64,000 nucleotides of DNA from the NCBI GenBank assembly GCA_011391155.1, contig JAABRA010000220.1, forward strand, positions 1 to 64,000, given 5' to 3'. Within the stretch, counting starts at the first letter, position 1. Every line of letters begins with the position of its first letter. The notes beneath the pieces are model-generated. The model was not told where the DNA came from. It made no database searches and saw only the letters and a list, made by a program, of their open reading frames with translations. A program made the translations under genes and the position numbers. Source of the stretch: Burkholderiales bacterium. Lineage in GTDB: Bacteria; Pseudomonadota; Gammaproteobacteria; Burkholderiales; Burkholderiaceae_C. Positions 53,395 to 61,672 of this stretch are shown in pieces.

Positions 53395-54279
53395 ATGAGC
53401 ACCGCGTTCAACTACAAGCACCTGTACTACTTCTGGGTGGTGGCCAAGGAAGGCGGCATATCGCGGGCGGCGGACAAACTGGACATGGCCGTGCAGACCG
53501 TGAGCGCACAGGTGCGCGAACTGGAGCGTTCCCTGGGCTACGCCCTGTTGAAGCCCGCCGGTCGCGGGCTGGTTCTGACCGATGCAGGCGTGGCCGCGAT
53601 GCACCAGGCCGACCATATCTTTCAACTGGGCGAAGACCTGCCGGCACGCGTGCGGGATGCCGTGAGCACCCCAGCCGTGCGCCTGGCCGTCGGCATCTCC
53701 GACGGCTTGCCCAAATTGGTGGTTCACCGCCTCCTGCAACCCGCGATGACCGAGCCCAATTTGCGGCTGCTGTGTCATGAGGGCGAGCTGGACGATTTGC
53801 TGGGCGATCTGGCGCTGCACCGGCTGGACGTGGTGCTGTCGGACCGCCCGGCTCCGCCCAACCCCAACATCAAGCTTTACAGCCATGCCCTGGGGTCTTC
53901 GCCCATCGCCTGGTACGGCACGGCGGCCATGGTGCAAGCCGCGACCCAGGACTTTCCGCACAGCCTGGCGCAGGTGCCGCTGCTGCTGCCGACGGCCCAT
54001 GCCGCCGTGCGCACCCGCGTCGACCACTGGCTTGAGCAGCGCGCCTTGCGGCCACGCATTGTGGGAGAGTTCGAGGACAGCGCCTTGCTCAAGACGTTTG
54101 GCGCCAGTGGCATGGGCGTGTTTCCAGCGGCTGAATGGGTGCATGACGATCTGCTGGCCCGCTACGCCGTGCAGCGCCTGGGGCCCTGCGAAGGTGTCAT
54201 GGAACACTTCTTCGCCATCGGCACCGAAAAGAAGGTGAAACACCCGCTGGTACACCGTCTGCTGCAGGCGACGCCCTGA
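53395..54279 (+). CDS. LysR-family regulator, NhaR-like
   Basis: 294 residues. The winged-helix N-terminus 'FNYKHLYYFWVVAKEGGISR' closely resembles NhaR, the sodium/pH-responsive activator. The recognition helix is 'VQTVSAQVRELERSLGYALL', and the substrate-binding domain follows to the end. No nhaA antiporter gene is nearby. The divergent HPF-like gene, 113 bases away, is the nearest possible target. A stress-related regulon is plausible. Confidence 0.9.
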   Translation: MSTAFNYKHLYYFWVVAKEGGISRAADKLDMAVQTVSAQVRELERSLGYALLKPAGRGLVLTDAGVAAMHQADHIFQLGEDLPARVRDAVSTPAVRLAVGISDGLPKLVVHRLLQPAMTEPNLRLLCHEGELDDLLGDLALHRLDVVLSDRPAPPNPNIKLYSHALGSSPIAWYGTAAMVQAATQDFPHSLAQVPLLLPTAHAAVRTRVDHWLEQRALRPRIVGEFEDSALLKTFGASGMGVFPAAEWVHDDLLARYAVQRLGPCEGVMEHFFAIGTEKKVKHPLVHRLLQATP

Positions 54280-54504
54280 TCCTGGACGTCCCCGGGCCGG
54301 GGACTCGGCGGCTCGAACGCTGCCCCATCGCAGGCGCGGCGCGGCATGGCGCTCGAAAGTCCAGCCTTGCCTCACGATCAACGGCGGTTTTGCGGTGTGA
54401 TTGGGTTCGTAAAAGCGGGAATGTCCCGACGCAATTCCCTGCTTTCTTGTGGTGCCCGGGTTCGGCAGTATCAGATTTCCCCAACGACAAGGCCCGGAGG
54501 CGCA

Positions 54505-54885
54505 ATGCTGGTTTCAATTTCATGGTTTCTGGTTCTGGCCGTCATCGCCGCCTGGTCGGCGGGCGTGTGGGCGCTGCACTTCCTCGTGGTCTGGTCGCTG
54601 TCTGGCGCCGGTGCGCTGGCGGAGCCATCGCAAAAGCTCGAAACCCTGGCGCTTCCCCCGTGGATCGAGGTCTGGCTGCCAGCTGATGGATTGCTGGCGG
54701 TCCAGTCCGCGGTAAAGGTCTTTTTGCCCTGGGTCGAATCCGCACTTGCCGCGTTGCCGCAGGCGGTCGCCTGGCTTTCGCCGCTGGCGTGGCTGGTATG
54801 GGGCTTCGGGTTCCTGATACTCCTGGGCGGTGGCGCTGTCGTGCACGGGCTGATTGCCATGACGCGCAAGGCGGCCACCCGGTGA
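54505..54885 (+). CDS. Small inner-membrane protein of unknown function
   Basis: 126 residues from MLVSISWFLVLAVIAAWSAG. There are hydrophobic segments at about 1-35 and 75-115, separated by an amphipathic stretch. CCGGAGG lies four bases before the ATG and decides this start; the track ORF begins 53 residues upstream in a non-hydrophobic region. The stop overlaps the next gene's GTG start (GTGA), so the two are coupled. I do not recognise the family. 225 bases upstream hold no gene. Confidence 0.72.
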   Translation: MLVSISWFLVLAVIAAWSAGVWALHFLVVWSLSGAGALAEPSQKLETLALPPWIEVWLPADGLLAVQSAVKVFLPWVESALAALPQAVAWLSPLAWLVWGFGFLILLGGGAVVHGLIAMTRKAATR

Positions 54886-55430
54886 CCGGTGCCGCCGCGT
54901 TTTGGAAGGACCGGCTACGCAACGCCCTGCCCACCCGTGAGGCACTGGCGACACACCCGTGGCTTGCACCGGTCGCCAGCCGGCTGCTCAACCCCCAACT
55001 CTGGCGGATGCAGCATGAGGCGGTGGCGCGAGGGGTTGCCGTCGGCACCTTCTGGGCGTTCGTCATTCCCGTCGGCCAGGTGCTTGTGGCGGCGGTGCAC
55101 TGCACCTGGTGGCGTGCGAATATTCCGGCCGCTGCCGCCATGACCATGGTGACCAATCCGCTCACCCTCGGCTTCTGGCTTTGGCTGGCGTACCAGCTGG
55201 GCATTCTGGTGATGGGGGAGGCCCGGGTCTCCCCAGTGCTGCCAGGTGCCGGCGCCCTGGCAGGGCTGGCTGAACTGGGATGGCCGACCGTGCTCGGCAT
55301 GGGCCTGCTGGCATTGGGCGGGGCGCCGGCGGGTTATCTGGGCGTCAAGCTGATCTGGCGCTTGCGCCTGTGGCTGCGGCGGCGCCCCCGTCGCCACCGG
55401 GCCTGGAGAAAACAGTCCGGCCGGCTATAA
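54882..55430 (+). CDS. DUF2062-family membrane protein
   Basis: 182 residues from a GTG that overlaps the preceding stop by four bases; the track's ORF start at 54789 lies inside the previous gene. 'VARGVAVGTFWAFVIPVGQV' and 'MTMVTNPLTLGFWLWLAYQL' are typical of DUF2062 proteins. They have three to four membrane segments, an Arg-rich C-terminal tail and no known function. The coupling with the small membrane protein suggests that they act together. Confidence 0.85.
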   Translation: MTGAAAFWKDRLRNALPTREALATHPWLAPVASRLLNPQLWRMQHEAVARGVAVGTFWAFVIPVGQVLVAAVHCTWWRANIPAAAAMTMVTNPLTLGFWLWLAYQLGILVMGEARVSPVLPGAGALAGLAELGWPTVLGMGLLALGGAPAGYLGVKLIWRLRLWLRRRPRRHRAWRKQSGRL

Positions 55431-55447
55431 TGGGCGGCTTAGTTCAC

Positions 55448-55482
55448 ACTTCGCGTCTTCAAGACGAAGTCCTCTTTTTCTC
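55448..55482 (+). terminator. Terminator-like hairpin before infA
   Basis: ACTTCG...CGAAGT arms (with an inner TCT/AGA pairing and a small bulge) are followed by CCTCTTTTTCTCTC. It lies just after the DUF2062 stop. It could end that transcript or act as a leader element of infA. Confidence 0.5.
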
Positions 55483-55648
55483 TCGCCTGGATGCCAGGCG
55501 CAGCACAGTCCAAAGCCCGGATTGCCCAGTGTGAACAGCACACCCCGGTGGCGCTTATCGGCTCGCGTTGCGGCTGACAGGCGCACCGCAGCCAAGCCCG
55601 AACCAGCACCCGGGTGTGACCGATTCGTACTTTGCAGGAGAAGTGGCC

Positions 55649-55906
55649 ATGGCCAAAGAAGAACTGATTGAAATGAGCGGCATGGTCAACGAAGTGCTGC
55701 CCGACTCGCGTTTTCGCGTCACGCTGGACAACGGCCATCAACTGATCGCCTACACCGCGGGCAAGATGCGCAAGAACCACATCCGCATCCTGGCCGGCGA
55801 CAAGGTTTCGCTGGAACTGTCGCCTTATGACCTGACCAAGGGTCGTATCACCTTCCGCCACATCGCCGGCCGCACCCCCTTCGTGCCCACGCCGCGCCGC
55901 CATTGA
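55649..55906 (+). CDS. infA: Translation initiation factor IF-1
   Basis: 85 residues making one OB fold: '[20 protein letters not shown]', '[20 protein letters not shown]', '[20 protein letters not shown]'. This is longer at the C-terminus than the 72-residue IF-1 of the ribosomal protein operon, and no ribosomal protein genes are near. Betaproteobacteria often carry such a second copy. GCAGGAG precedes the ATG. It stands alone with a 170-base leader and a GC-rich hairpin after the stop. A cold- or growth-regulated role is possible. Confidence 0.96.
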   Translation: MAKEELIEMSGMVNEVLPDSRFRVTLDNGHQLIAYTAGKMRKNHIRILAGDKVSLELSPYDLTKGRITFRHIAGRTPFVPTPRRH

Positions 55907-55916
55907 TTCCCTGAGG

Positions 55917-55933
55917 CGGGCCGCGCCGGCCCG
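55917..55933 (+). terminator. Terminator-like hairpin after infA
   Basis: CGGGCCG-CGC-CGGCCCG is a perfect seven-base stem 10 bases after the infA stop. The following sequence (TCCTTCAACTTT) is only weakly T-rich. Confidence 0.55.
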
Positions 55934-56056
55934 TCCTTCAACTTTACAAACGCTTATCGGGGCGCAATACGCCCGATACATGCCTGGCGCAAACTTGTTT
56001 TCAACCTGAAACCACATCCCGGTCTTCAGGCTTCTTCTCACAAAAAGGAGTTCCCA

Positions 56057-56644
56057 ATGAAACAAGTTCACAAACACCTGCTGATTGCCAGCCTGCTGGC
56101 CACCCTCGGCCTGGGCGCAATGGCCCAGATGCCGCCAGCGGGCGGTTCCGGCCCCGGCGGCCAGGGCCCGATGATGGGTCGCATGGCCCAGGGCGACCCC
56201 GCCAAGATGCAGGCCCAGCGCACCGAGCGTCATGCCCAGAAAATGGCAAACCTGAAAACCCGGCTGCAGATCACCGCGGCCCAGGAAGGCGCATGGACCA
56301 CTTTCGCCAATGGCATGCAGCCGCCCGCGCGCCTCGTCGCGGACCGTGTGCAGTTCCGTGCCGAGATGGAAAAGCTCACCACCCCGGAACGCATCGACAA
56401 GATGCAGGCCCTCAAGGCGCAGCGCGACGCCGCGATGACCCAGCGTGCGAACGCCACCAAGACGTTCTACGCGGTGCTGACGCCCGCTCAGCAAAAAGTC
56501 TTTGACCTTGAATCGATGAACCACGGCCGGATGGGCCAGCACGCCGGCGGACGCCATGGCGGAATGGGTTATGGCCATGGTATGGGCCAGGGCATGGGTC
56601 AAGGTATGGGGCAAGGCCCCGGCATGGGTTACGGTCGAAATTGA
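56057..56644 (+). CDS. Spy/CpxP-like periplasmic protein (LTXXQ motif)
   Basis: 195 residues with a Sec signal (ends 'LGAMAQ'). The mature part is helical and basic, contains 'MANLKTRLQITAAQEGAWTT' and the family motif 'AVLTPAQQKVFD' (LTxxQ), and ends in a Met/Gly/His-rich tail ('GMGYGHGMGQGMGQGMGQG'). Spy-type proteins are periplasmic chaperones, and CpxP-like ones sense envelope and metal stress. The tail could bind copper or nickel. AAAGGAG precedes the ATG. A perfect hairpin follows the stop. Confidence 0.87.
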   Translation: MKQVHKHLLIASLLATLGLGAMAQMPPAGGSGPGGQGPMMGRMAQGDPAKMQAQRTERHAQKMANLKTRLQITAAQEGAWTTFANGMQPPARLVADRVQFRAEMEKLTTPERIDKMQALKAQRDAAMTQRANATKTFYAVLTPAQQKVFDLESMNHGRMGQHAGGRHGGMGYGHGMGQGMGQGMGQGPGMGYGRN

Positions 56645-56650
56645 TAGAAC

Positions 56651-56671
56651 CTTGGGGCGCCATGCCCCAAG
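56651..56671 (+). terminator. Hairpin after the Spy-like gene
   Basis: CTTGGGGC-GCCAT-GCCCCAAG is a perfect eight-base stem seven bases after the stop. There is no T-run, so it may be a terminator or an mRNA-stabilising stem. Confidence 0.5.
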
Positions 56672-56743
56672 ACCTTGCATTCGCCCAGGGCTTGACGCAA
56701 ATCAAGCCCTGCTCAGGGCGGGGCCGGTAAGCTAGCTTTTGCC

Positions 56744-57613
56744 GTGCCCCACTCCGATCCTCCTGCGTTGCCGCCCTACACCCCCCCGGATGACACCGTG
56801 GAGGTGGCTTTGCCGATCATCCGCGCCATCACGCTGGCCCAGCCCCTGCAATGGCTGGCCCGTGGCGGGCGTGACATGGTGCGCTGTGGCTGGCTGAGCG
56901 TCGCGCATGGTGTGGCACTGGCAGCGTTCGGCGCCTTGTTGCTGATACTGGCGCACGACCGTTTCTGGCTCCTGGCCGGCGCTTTCTCGGGGTTCCTGGT
57001 CATCGCCCCGGTGCTGGCCACCAGCCTCTACGCGATGAGTCGTGCGCTCGAACGCGGGGAACCAGTCAACCTGCAACTCATTACCAAGACTTGGACGCGC
57101 TGGCAGTATTCGCGTTTCGTGGTGCGCGGTGGCTACTGGTGCCTCGTGCGTTTCGGCCTGTTGCTGGCACTGGCCGGCACCGGCTGGGTGCTGACCTCCG
57201 CCGCCTTGATCACCCTGCTGGCGCCACAGCCCATCCTGGGACCGACCGATTTCCTGCGCCATGTGGTACTGGCGCACAACAGCTATCTTTTCGAGATCTG
57301 GCTGGTGCTCGGCGGGTTGATGGCCGCCCCGCTGTTTGCCTCCACCGTCATCTCCATGCCCCTGCTGCTGGATCGCCGGGTCAACGTGCTTCAGGCCGTT
57401 CTGGCGAGCTGGCAATGCGTGCTGAAAAACCCCGTGCCTCTGGCACTGTGGGCAACGCTGATCATGCTGCTGACCTCGCTGGGGCTCGGAACGCTGCTCA
57501 TCGGACTGATCGTTGTCATGCCGGTGCTGGGCCACGCCAGCTGGCACGCTTACCGTGACCTGGTCGACCCCGAATCGCTGCCTGAACGCCTCCCGCCCGA
57601 GGGGAGCGCCTGA
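56744..57613 (+). CDS. DUF2189-family inner-membrane protein
   Basis: 289 residues from a GTG start. After a Pro-rich N-terminus there are about six hydrophobic segments, with 'SVAHGVALAAFGALLLILAH' and 'APVLATSLYAMSRALERGE' as in DUF2189 proteins. The function is unknown; in some genomes the family lies near cytochrome oxidase genes. The last base of its stop is the first base of the next gene's ATG (TGATG), so the two are coupled. Confidence 0.85.
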   Translation: MPHSDPPALPPYTPPDDTVEVALPIIRAITLAQPLQWLARGGRDMVRCGWLSVAHGVALAAFGALLLILAHDRFWLLAGAFSGFLVIAPVLATSLYAMSRALERGEPVNLQLITKTWTRWQYSRFVVRGGYWCLVRFGLLLALAGTGWVLTSAALITLLAPQPILGPTDFLRHVVLAHNSYLFEIWLVLGGLMAAPLFASTVISMPLLLDRRVNVLQAVLASWQCVLKNPVPLALWATLIMLLTSLGLGTLLIGLIVVMPVLGHASWHAYRDLVDPESLPERLPPEGSA

Positions 57614-57822
57614 TGTTTGGTTTCTCGGAGGAGCAGATCGCCGCCTTCGGCCTGAGCTTCGGCGTGGGGGGCTTCATGCTCTACATGGTGTTCATCATCG
57701 GCCACCTCGCCTGGGAATCCAAGGCTGGCAAGTTCGGCACTTTTGTAATCTTCCTCGGCCTGGCGTTCGGCATGGTCGGCTTCGTCGCCAAATACATCAT
57801 CCAGTGGTACATGGAGAAATAG
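57613..57822 (+). CDS. DUF2788-family small membrane protein
   Basis: 69 residues, 'MFGFSEEQIAAFGLSFGVGG' at the start and two hydrophobic segments, ending 'AKYIIQWYMEK'. This fits DUF2788, a small inner-membrane family common in Betaproteobacteria, of unknown function. It is translationally coupled to the DUF2189 gene and precedes ubiM by 71 bases on the same strand. A role in respiration or quinone metabolism is a guess from position only. Confidence 0.85.
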   Translation: MFGFSEEQIAAFGLSFGVGGFMLYMVFIIGHLAWESKAGKFGTFVIFLGLAFGMVGFVAKYIIQWYMEK

Positions 57823-57893
57823 ACGATCGGCATTGCACTGCGGCTTGACTCGCATCAAACTGCGTCGCCCGGCGGACCGCTACCCTGCGCACC

Positions 57894-59096
57894 ATGGACT
57901 TCGACCTCATCATCTCGGGCGGCGGCCCGGCTGGCCTGTGTCTGGCCCGTGCGCTGTCAGGCAACGGCCTGCGCTTGGCCGTGGTCGAACAGCAGCCGCT
58001 GGCGGCACTGGAAAACCCGTCCTTTGACGGGCGCGAAATCGCGTTGACCCAGCATTCGGCGCAACTCATGCGCACGCTGGGCCTGTGGGAACGCATTGCG
58101 CCACAGGCCCTGTCGCCCCTGCGCGATGCGCGCGTGCTCAACGGACCGTCGCCCTTTGCCATGGTCATTGGCCACGACCTGGGCCAGCACAGCGAGCTCG
58201 GCTGGCTGGTGTCCAACCACCTGATCCGCAGCGCCGCGTTCGAAACGGTCCAACAGTCACAGAGGGACAACGGCGACATCACCCTCATGACGGGGGAAGC
58301 CGTGGCCGGTGTGCGCACCGACCGTGACGCAGCCCACGTCACGCTGGCCAGCGGCGCCACCTTGCAGGCACAACTGCTGGTCGCCGCCGACAGCCGCTTC
58401 TCCACCACGCGGCGCGCCATGGGCATCGCCGCCGACCTGCATGACTTCGGCCGCAGCATGCTGGTGTGCTGCATGACACACGACGTCTCACATGACCATG
58501 CCGCCTGGGAGTGGTTCGGCTACGGCCAGACGCTGGCGCTGCTGCCCATGAACGACGATCCGGCCACCGGCGAGCACCGCTCCTCCGTGGTGCTGACGCT
58601 GCCCAGCCACGAGATCGACGCCCTGGTCACCCTGGCGCCGCCGGCCTTCAACCTTGAGATGGTGCGCCGGTTTGAGCAGCGCCTGGGCGCCATGACGCTG
58701 GCGAGCACGCGCCACGCCTACCCGCTGGTGGCGGTGTACCCGCGCCGTCTGGTCGGGCAGCGTTTCGCCTGTGTGGGCGATGCGGCCGTCGGAATGCACC
58801 CGGTTACCGCGCACGGTTTCAACTTTGGACTGCTCAGTATCGACAACCTGTCCAGCATCGTGCGCGCTGCGCATGCCAGCGGTGCTGATATCGCCGCCCC
58901 TGCCGGCCTGGCACGCTTCGAGCGAACCCAGCGCCGCGCCACGTTGCCGCTGTACCTGGCCACGCAACTCATTATTCAGTTGTACACCCGGGACACCCCC
59001 CCGGCACGTGCGCTGCGCACCCTGGCGCTGCATGTGGGCGAGCGCTTCACACCGTTCAAGCGCCTGATCGCCGCGTCCCTGTCCGGCGGGCGCTAA
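57894..59096 (+). CDS. ubiM: FAD-dependent ubiquinone hydroxylase, UbiM type
   Basis: 400 residues of the UbiH/UbiF/UbiM/COQ6 family. FAD-binding 'LIISGGGPAGLCLARAL' is at the N-terminus, and the second FAD motif 'CVGDAAVGMHPVTAHGFNFG' near residue 295. In this motif 'TAHG' replaces the 'AGQG' of UbiH/UbiF, which I recall as a mark of UbiM. UbiM enzymes hydroxylate the ubiquinone ring at one or more positions. The ATG at 57894 starts five residues before the first strand. Position specificity cannot be read from sequence. Confidence 0.85.
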   Translation: MDFDLIISGGGPAGLCLARALSGNGLRLAVVEQQPLAALENPSFDGREIALTQHSAQLMRTLGLWERIAPQALSPLRDARVLNGPSPFAMVIGHDLGQHSELGWLVSNHLIRSAAFETVQQSQRDNGDITLMTGEAVAGVRTDRDAAHVTLASGATLQAQLLVAADSRFSTTRRAMGIAADLHDFGRSMLVCCMTHDVSHDHAAWEWFGYGQTLALLPMNDDPATGEHRSSVVLTLPSHEIDALVTLAPPAFNLEMVRRFEQRLGAMTLASTRHAYPLVAVYPRRLVGQRFACVGDAAVGMHPVTAHGFNFGLLSIDNLSSIVRAAHASGADIAAPAGLARFERTQRRATLPLYLATQLIIQLYTRDTPPARALRTLALHVGERFTPFKRLIAASLSGGR

Positions 59097-59170
59097 AAAT
59101 CCAGGCCTCGCTGCAGATAATTTCGCAACCCTCGCGATGAGGGACGCGATGCCAAACGTCGTGTATACTC

Positions 59171-59232
59171 CTATATAGATAGCAAACATTAGCCATTTCA
59201 CGCTGGGTTAGTGCCAAAAGAACGCTTGAAAC
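59171..59232 (+). repeat. R1 dispersed repeat, copy 8
   Basis: CTCCTATATAGATAGCAAAC, then CCATTTCACGCTGGGTTAGT and GCCAAAA match R1. It lies between the convergent ubiM and hydrolase genes, in a 227-base space with no gene. Confidence 0.8.
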
Positions 59233-59323
59233 CATCTGCATACCGCGTGGCACCTCTCCTGCGGGCACTTTTCCGTCAGACACCACCTGCCCGACTCGCC
59301 TGCGACGGCACCAGGCACAAACC

Positions 59324-60283
59324 TCAATTGGCAAGAAACCTCTTGACCTGCGCGACCGTGCGTGCCGGGTCTTCTTCGTGCGGCACATGACCCAGATCGT
59401 CGAAGACGACCAGCTTCGAGCCGACGATGTCGCTGGCAAAGCGCTGGGCATGATCCGGCGGGATGAGCTGGTCCCGTCCACCCCAGAGAATCAGCGTGGG
59501 CATCCTGAGCGCCTTGATCTGTGCCACATCGCCGGTGTACCCCTGATCAATCCGCCGTGACAAGGCTTTGCGGTTGCCCGCGCGTAGCGTCATGTCAACA
59601 TACAGGTCCACCAGTTCTGGCGTGACTTTTTCCGGCTGCCCATAGACGCTGCGCACCGACGCTTCCACGATCCCGCGCGGCAGGGTGTAGGCCATCACAT
59701 CACGGGCCACGGGCAAACCCGCCAGGATGAAGCCCAGCGGCGCATTCCGCGCATCCACCCCGTAGCCGCTGGCATCCACCAGGATCAAGCGGGCCACCCG
59801 GTCCGGCAACGCCGCCGCCGTGGCCCAGGCAATCTGCCCCCCCAGTGAATTGCCCGCCAAAACAAACCGCTGGATGCCCAGGCTATTCACCATGGCCGTT
59901 ACAAACTTCACATAGGTGGCAATCGAATAATCGTTCTCCGGATTGGGCCCGGTCAGCCCGAAGCCGGGCAGATCGAAACTCACCACCCGACGCCCGCCAC
60001 GCAAATCCCGGGCCCAGCCCTCCCAGGTGTGCAGACTGGCCGAGGTGCCATGCAACAAAACAATCGGCAAGGCACTGTCCGGCGCACCGGTGTCACGCGG
60101 CCCTTCATCGCGCACATGCACCTGCTGGCCGAGCAGGGTGATGAACTTCGACGGCGGCGGCGCCCAGCGCGCTGCAAGTTCAGTCACCGGCCGATCGGGC
60201 GCCCAAGTCGCCACCAGGCCGGCACCGCCAAAGAACACCACAGCACCCAGGAGCAGCAGCGCCGACTTGTAAAACAGTTTCAT
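59324..60283 (-). CDS. Membrane-anchored alpha/beta hydrolase
   Basis: 319 residues from MKLFYKSALLLLGAVVFFGG, an uncleaved-looking N-terminal anchor. The fold shows 'IVLLHGTSASLHTWEGWARD' (oxyanion), 'FVLAGNSLGGQIAWA' (nucleophile Ser, G-N-S-L-G), the acid in 'LILWGGRDQLIPPDHA' and His in 'LGHVPHEEDPART'. Substrates may be lipids or esters at the membrane; none is assigned. The start at 60283 is chosen because the anchor starts there, and the track form adds 34 residues. 407 non-coding bases follow on the upstream side. Confidence 0.88.
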   Translation of the reverse strand: MKLFYKSALLLLGAVVFFGGAGLVATWAPDRPVTELAARWAPPPSKFITLLGQQVHVRDEGPRDTGAPDSALPIVLLHGTSASLHTWEGWARDLRGGRRVVSFDLPGFGLTGPNPENDYSIATYVKFVTAMVNSLGIQRFVLAGNSLGGQIAWATAAALPDRVARLILVDASGYGVDARNAPLGFILAGLPVARDVMAYTLPRGIVEASVRSVYGQPEKVTPELVDLYVDMTLRAGNRKALSRRIDQGYTGDVAQIKALRMPTLILWGGRDQLIPPDHAQRFASDIVGSKLVVFDDLGHVPHEEDPARTVAQVKRFLAN

Positions 60284-60329
60284 GGGTCGGACTCTAAAGG
60301 CGATGATTCGGGCCGTCAAAGCACAAAGC

Positions 60330-60338
60330 TGTGGACAG
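60330..60338 (-). promoter_or_regulatory. DnaA-box-like site 1
   Basis: The complement reads CTGTCCACA, one base from the DnaA box form TTGTCCACA and two from TTATCCACA. Confidence 0.4.
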
Positions 60339-60357
60339 TTCCGGCACAAGCAGGTAC

Positions 60358-60366
60358 TTATCCACA
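60358..60366 (+). promoter_or_regulatory. DnaA box 2, perfect consensus
   Basis: TTATCCACA matches the strict DnaA box. Confidence 0.6.
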
Positions 60367-60476
60367 GACGCGCACCCATCCGCAAAGTTATGCCTTTTCC
60401 GGGTACACCGGAAAGACGCCCTCACCCACATGGGCTTACAGTGCGCAAGTCCTTGAATGAAAAGGAAAAAGCCGGC

Positions 60477-60485
60477 TTGTCCACA
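60477..60485 (+). promoter_or_regulatory. DnaA box 3, one mismatch
   Basis: TTGTCCACA differs from the strict box at one position. It directly precedes the AT-rich stretch. Confidence 0.5.
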
Positions 60486-60690
60486 GAAACCGGTTGCCTT
60501 TACTACTATGACTAATTAGAAATAATACCTATAGAAGAACAAGCAAAAACAGAAGTCACGACCTGGATTCACGTCAGAAACCGGGTAAACCCTGACGAAA
60601 TCACAGCGGAATTGCTTCATATCAAGAACGAACGGGGCTGCCCATAGAACAATGCAGGCAGTTGACCCATAAGACCAACAGGAGACACGC

Positions 60691-61617
60691 TTGTTATCTG
60701 CTTTCATCACGCACCCGGACTGCGCACGTCACGAAATGGGACCCCATCACCCTGAATGCCCGGAGCGCCTGGGGGCCATCAACGACCACCTGCTGGTCAA
60801 GGGCCTGCTCGACTACATGCATACTTTCGAGGCGCCACTGGCCACTGAAGAACAGCTTGGCCGCGCGCATTCGGCGCTTTACGTGCGTGAAATCATGGCC
60901 GCCGCGCCGAAAGCGGGTTATCACCTGGTCGACCCGGACACCAGCATGAACCCGTTCACCCTGAACGCCGCCCGGCGCGCGGCTGGCGCCGCCATCCAGG
61001 CGACCGATCTGGTGCTGTCGGGCGAGGTTCCCACTGCCTTTTGCAGCGTGCGTCCGCCTGGCCACCATGCTGAACATGCGGCGGCGATGGGCTTCTGCTT
61101 TTTTAACAACGTGGCTGTCGGCATCCGTCACGCGCTCGACGTGCATGGCCTGAAACGTGTGGCGTTGATCGATTTCGACGTCCATCACGGAAATGGCAGC
61201 GAGGACATCTTCAAGGGCGACGAGCGGGTGCTCATGTGCTCGATCTTCGAGAAGGGTCTGTATCCGTTCTCCGGCGAAGAGGTCAAAGGGCTGAACATGG
61301 TCAACGTGGGCTTGCCCAGCCGCTCCGGCGGCGACAAGTTCCGGGAAGCCGTCCGTGACTACTGGCTGCCGGCGCTCGATGCCTTCCGGCCAGAACTGAT
61401 TTACGTCTCGGCGGGTTTCGACGCCCACCGGGAAGACGACATGGGCAATCTCGGACTGGTCGAGGCCGACTACGAATGGGTCACCCGCCAACTCATGGCG
61501 GTAGCCAATCGCCACTGCCATGGCCGCATCATTTCCTGCCTGGAGGGCGGCTACGTGCTGAGCCCGCTGGCGCGCAGCGTCGCTGCTCACGTGAAGGTGC
61601 TGATCGGCGCAGACTGA
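60691..61617 (+). CDS. Histone-deacetylase-family (class II-like) deacetylase
   Basis: 308 residues starting at a TTG with AGGAGA seven bases before it. The zinc/charge-relay motifs are intact: 'RPPGHHAEHAAAMGFC' (His-His), 'IDFDVHHGNGSEDIF' (Asp and His ligands), 'YVSAGFDAHREDDM' (Asp ligand) and 'CLEGGYVL'. 'GPHHPECPERL' at the N-terminus is typical. Bacterial members deacetylate acetyl-lysine in proteins, polyamines or other amides. It is 55 bases upstream of an acetyltransferase-fused acyl-CoA synthetase on the same strand, so the pair may control reversible lysine acetylation. Confidence 0.92.
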   Translation: MLSAFITHPDCARHEMGPHHPECPERLGAINDHLLVKGLLDYMHTFEAPLATEEQLGRAHSALYVREIMAAAPKAGYHLVDPDTSMNPFTLNAARRAAGAAIQATDLVLSGEVPTAFCSVRPPGHHAEHAAAMGFCFFNNVAVGIRHALDVHGLKRVALIDFDVHHGNGSEDIFKGDERVLMCSIFEKGLYPFSGEEVKGLNMVNVGLPSRSGGDKFREAVRDYWLPALDAFRPELIYVSAGFDAHREDDMGNLGLVEADYEWVTRQLMAVANRHCHGRIISCLEGGYVLSPLARSVAAHVKVLIGAD

Positions 61618-61672
61618 TTTTTTACCCCACGGGCCCTGCCGGCCATGAAGCCCGGGCGCTCAAGAAAGTCTC

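Larger units (their letters stand above)
60284..60690. other. Longest non-coding gap: DnaA boxes next to an AT-rich island
   Basis: No convincing gene is seen here; the short track ORFs lack family features. The left half holds three DnaA-box-like sites. The right half (about 60498-60560) is strikingly AT-rich for this genome (TACTACTATGACTAATTAG and following). The 3' end supplies the AGGAGA ribosome binding site of the deacetylase-like gene. It may be a DnaA-regulated promoter region or an origin-like element. Confidence 0.6.

Noticed and set aside
53343-59126. Shared 15-mer GCAGATAATTTCGCA at about 53344 and 59111
   Set aside because: Two copies of a 15-mer are near chance level for a window of this size and the flanks do not match.
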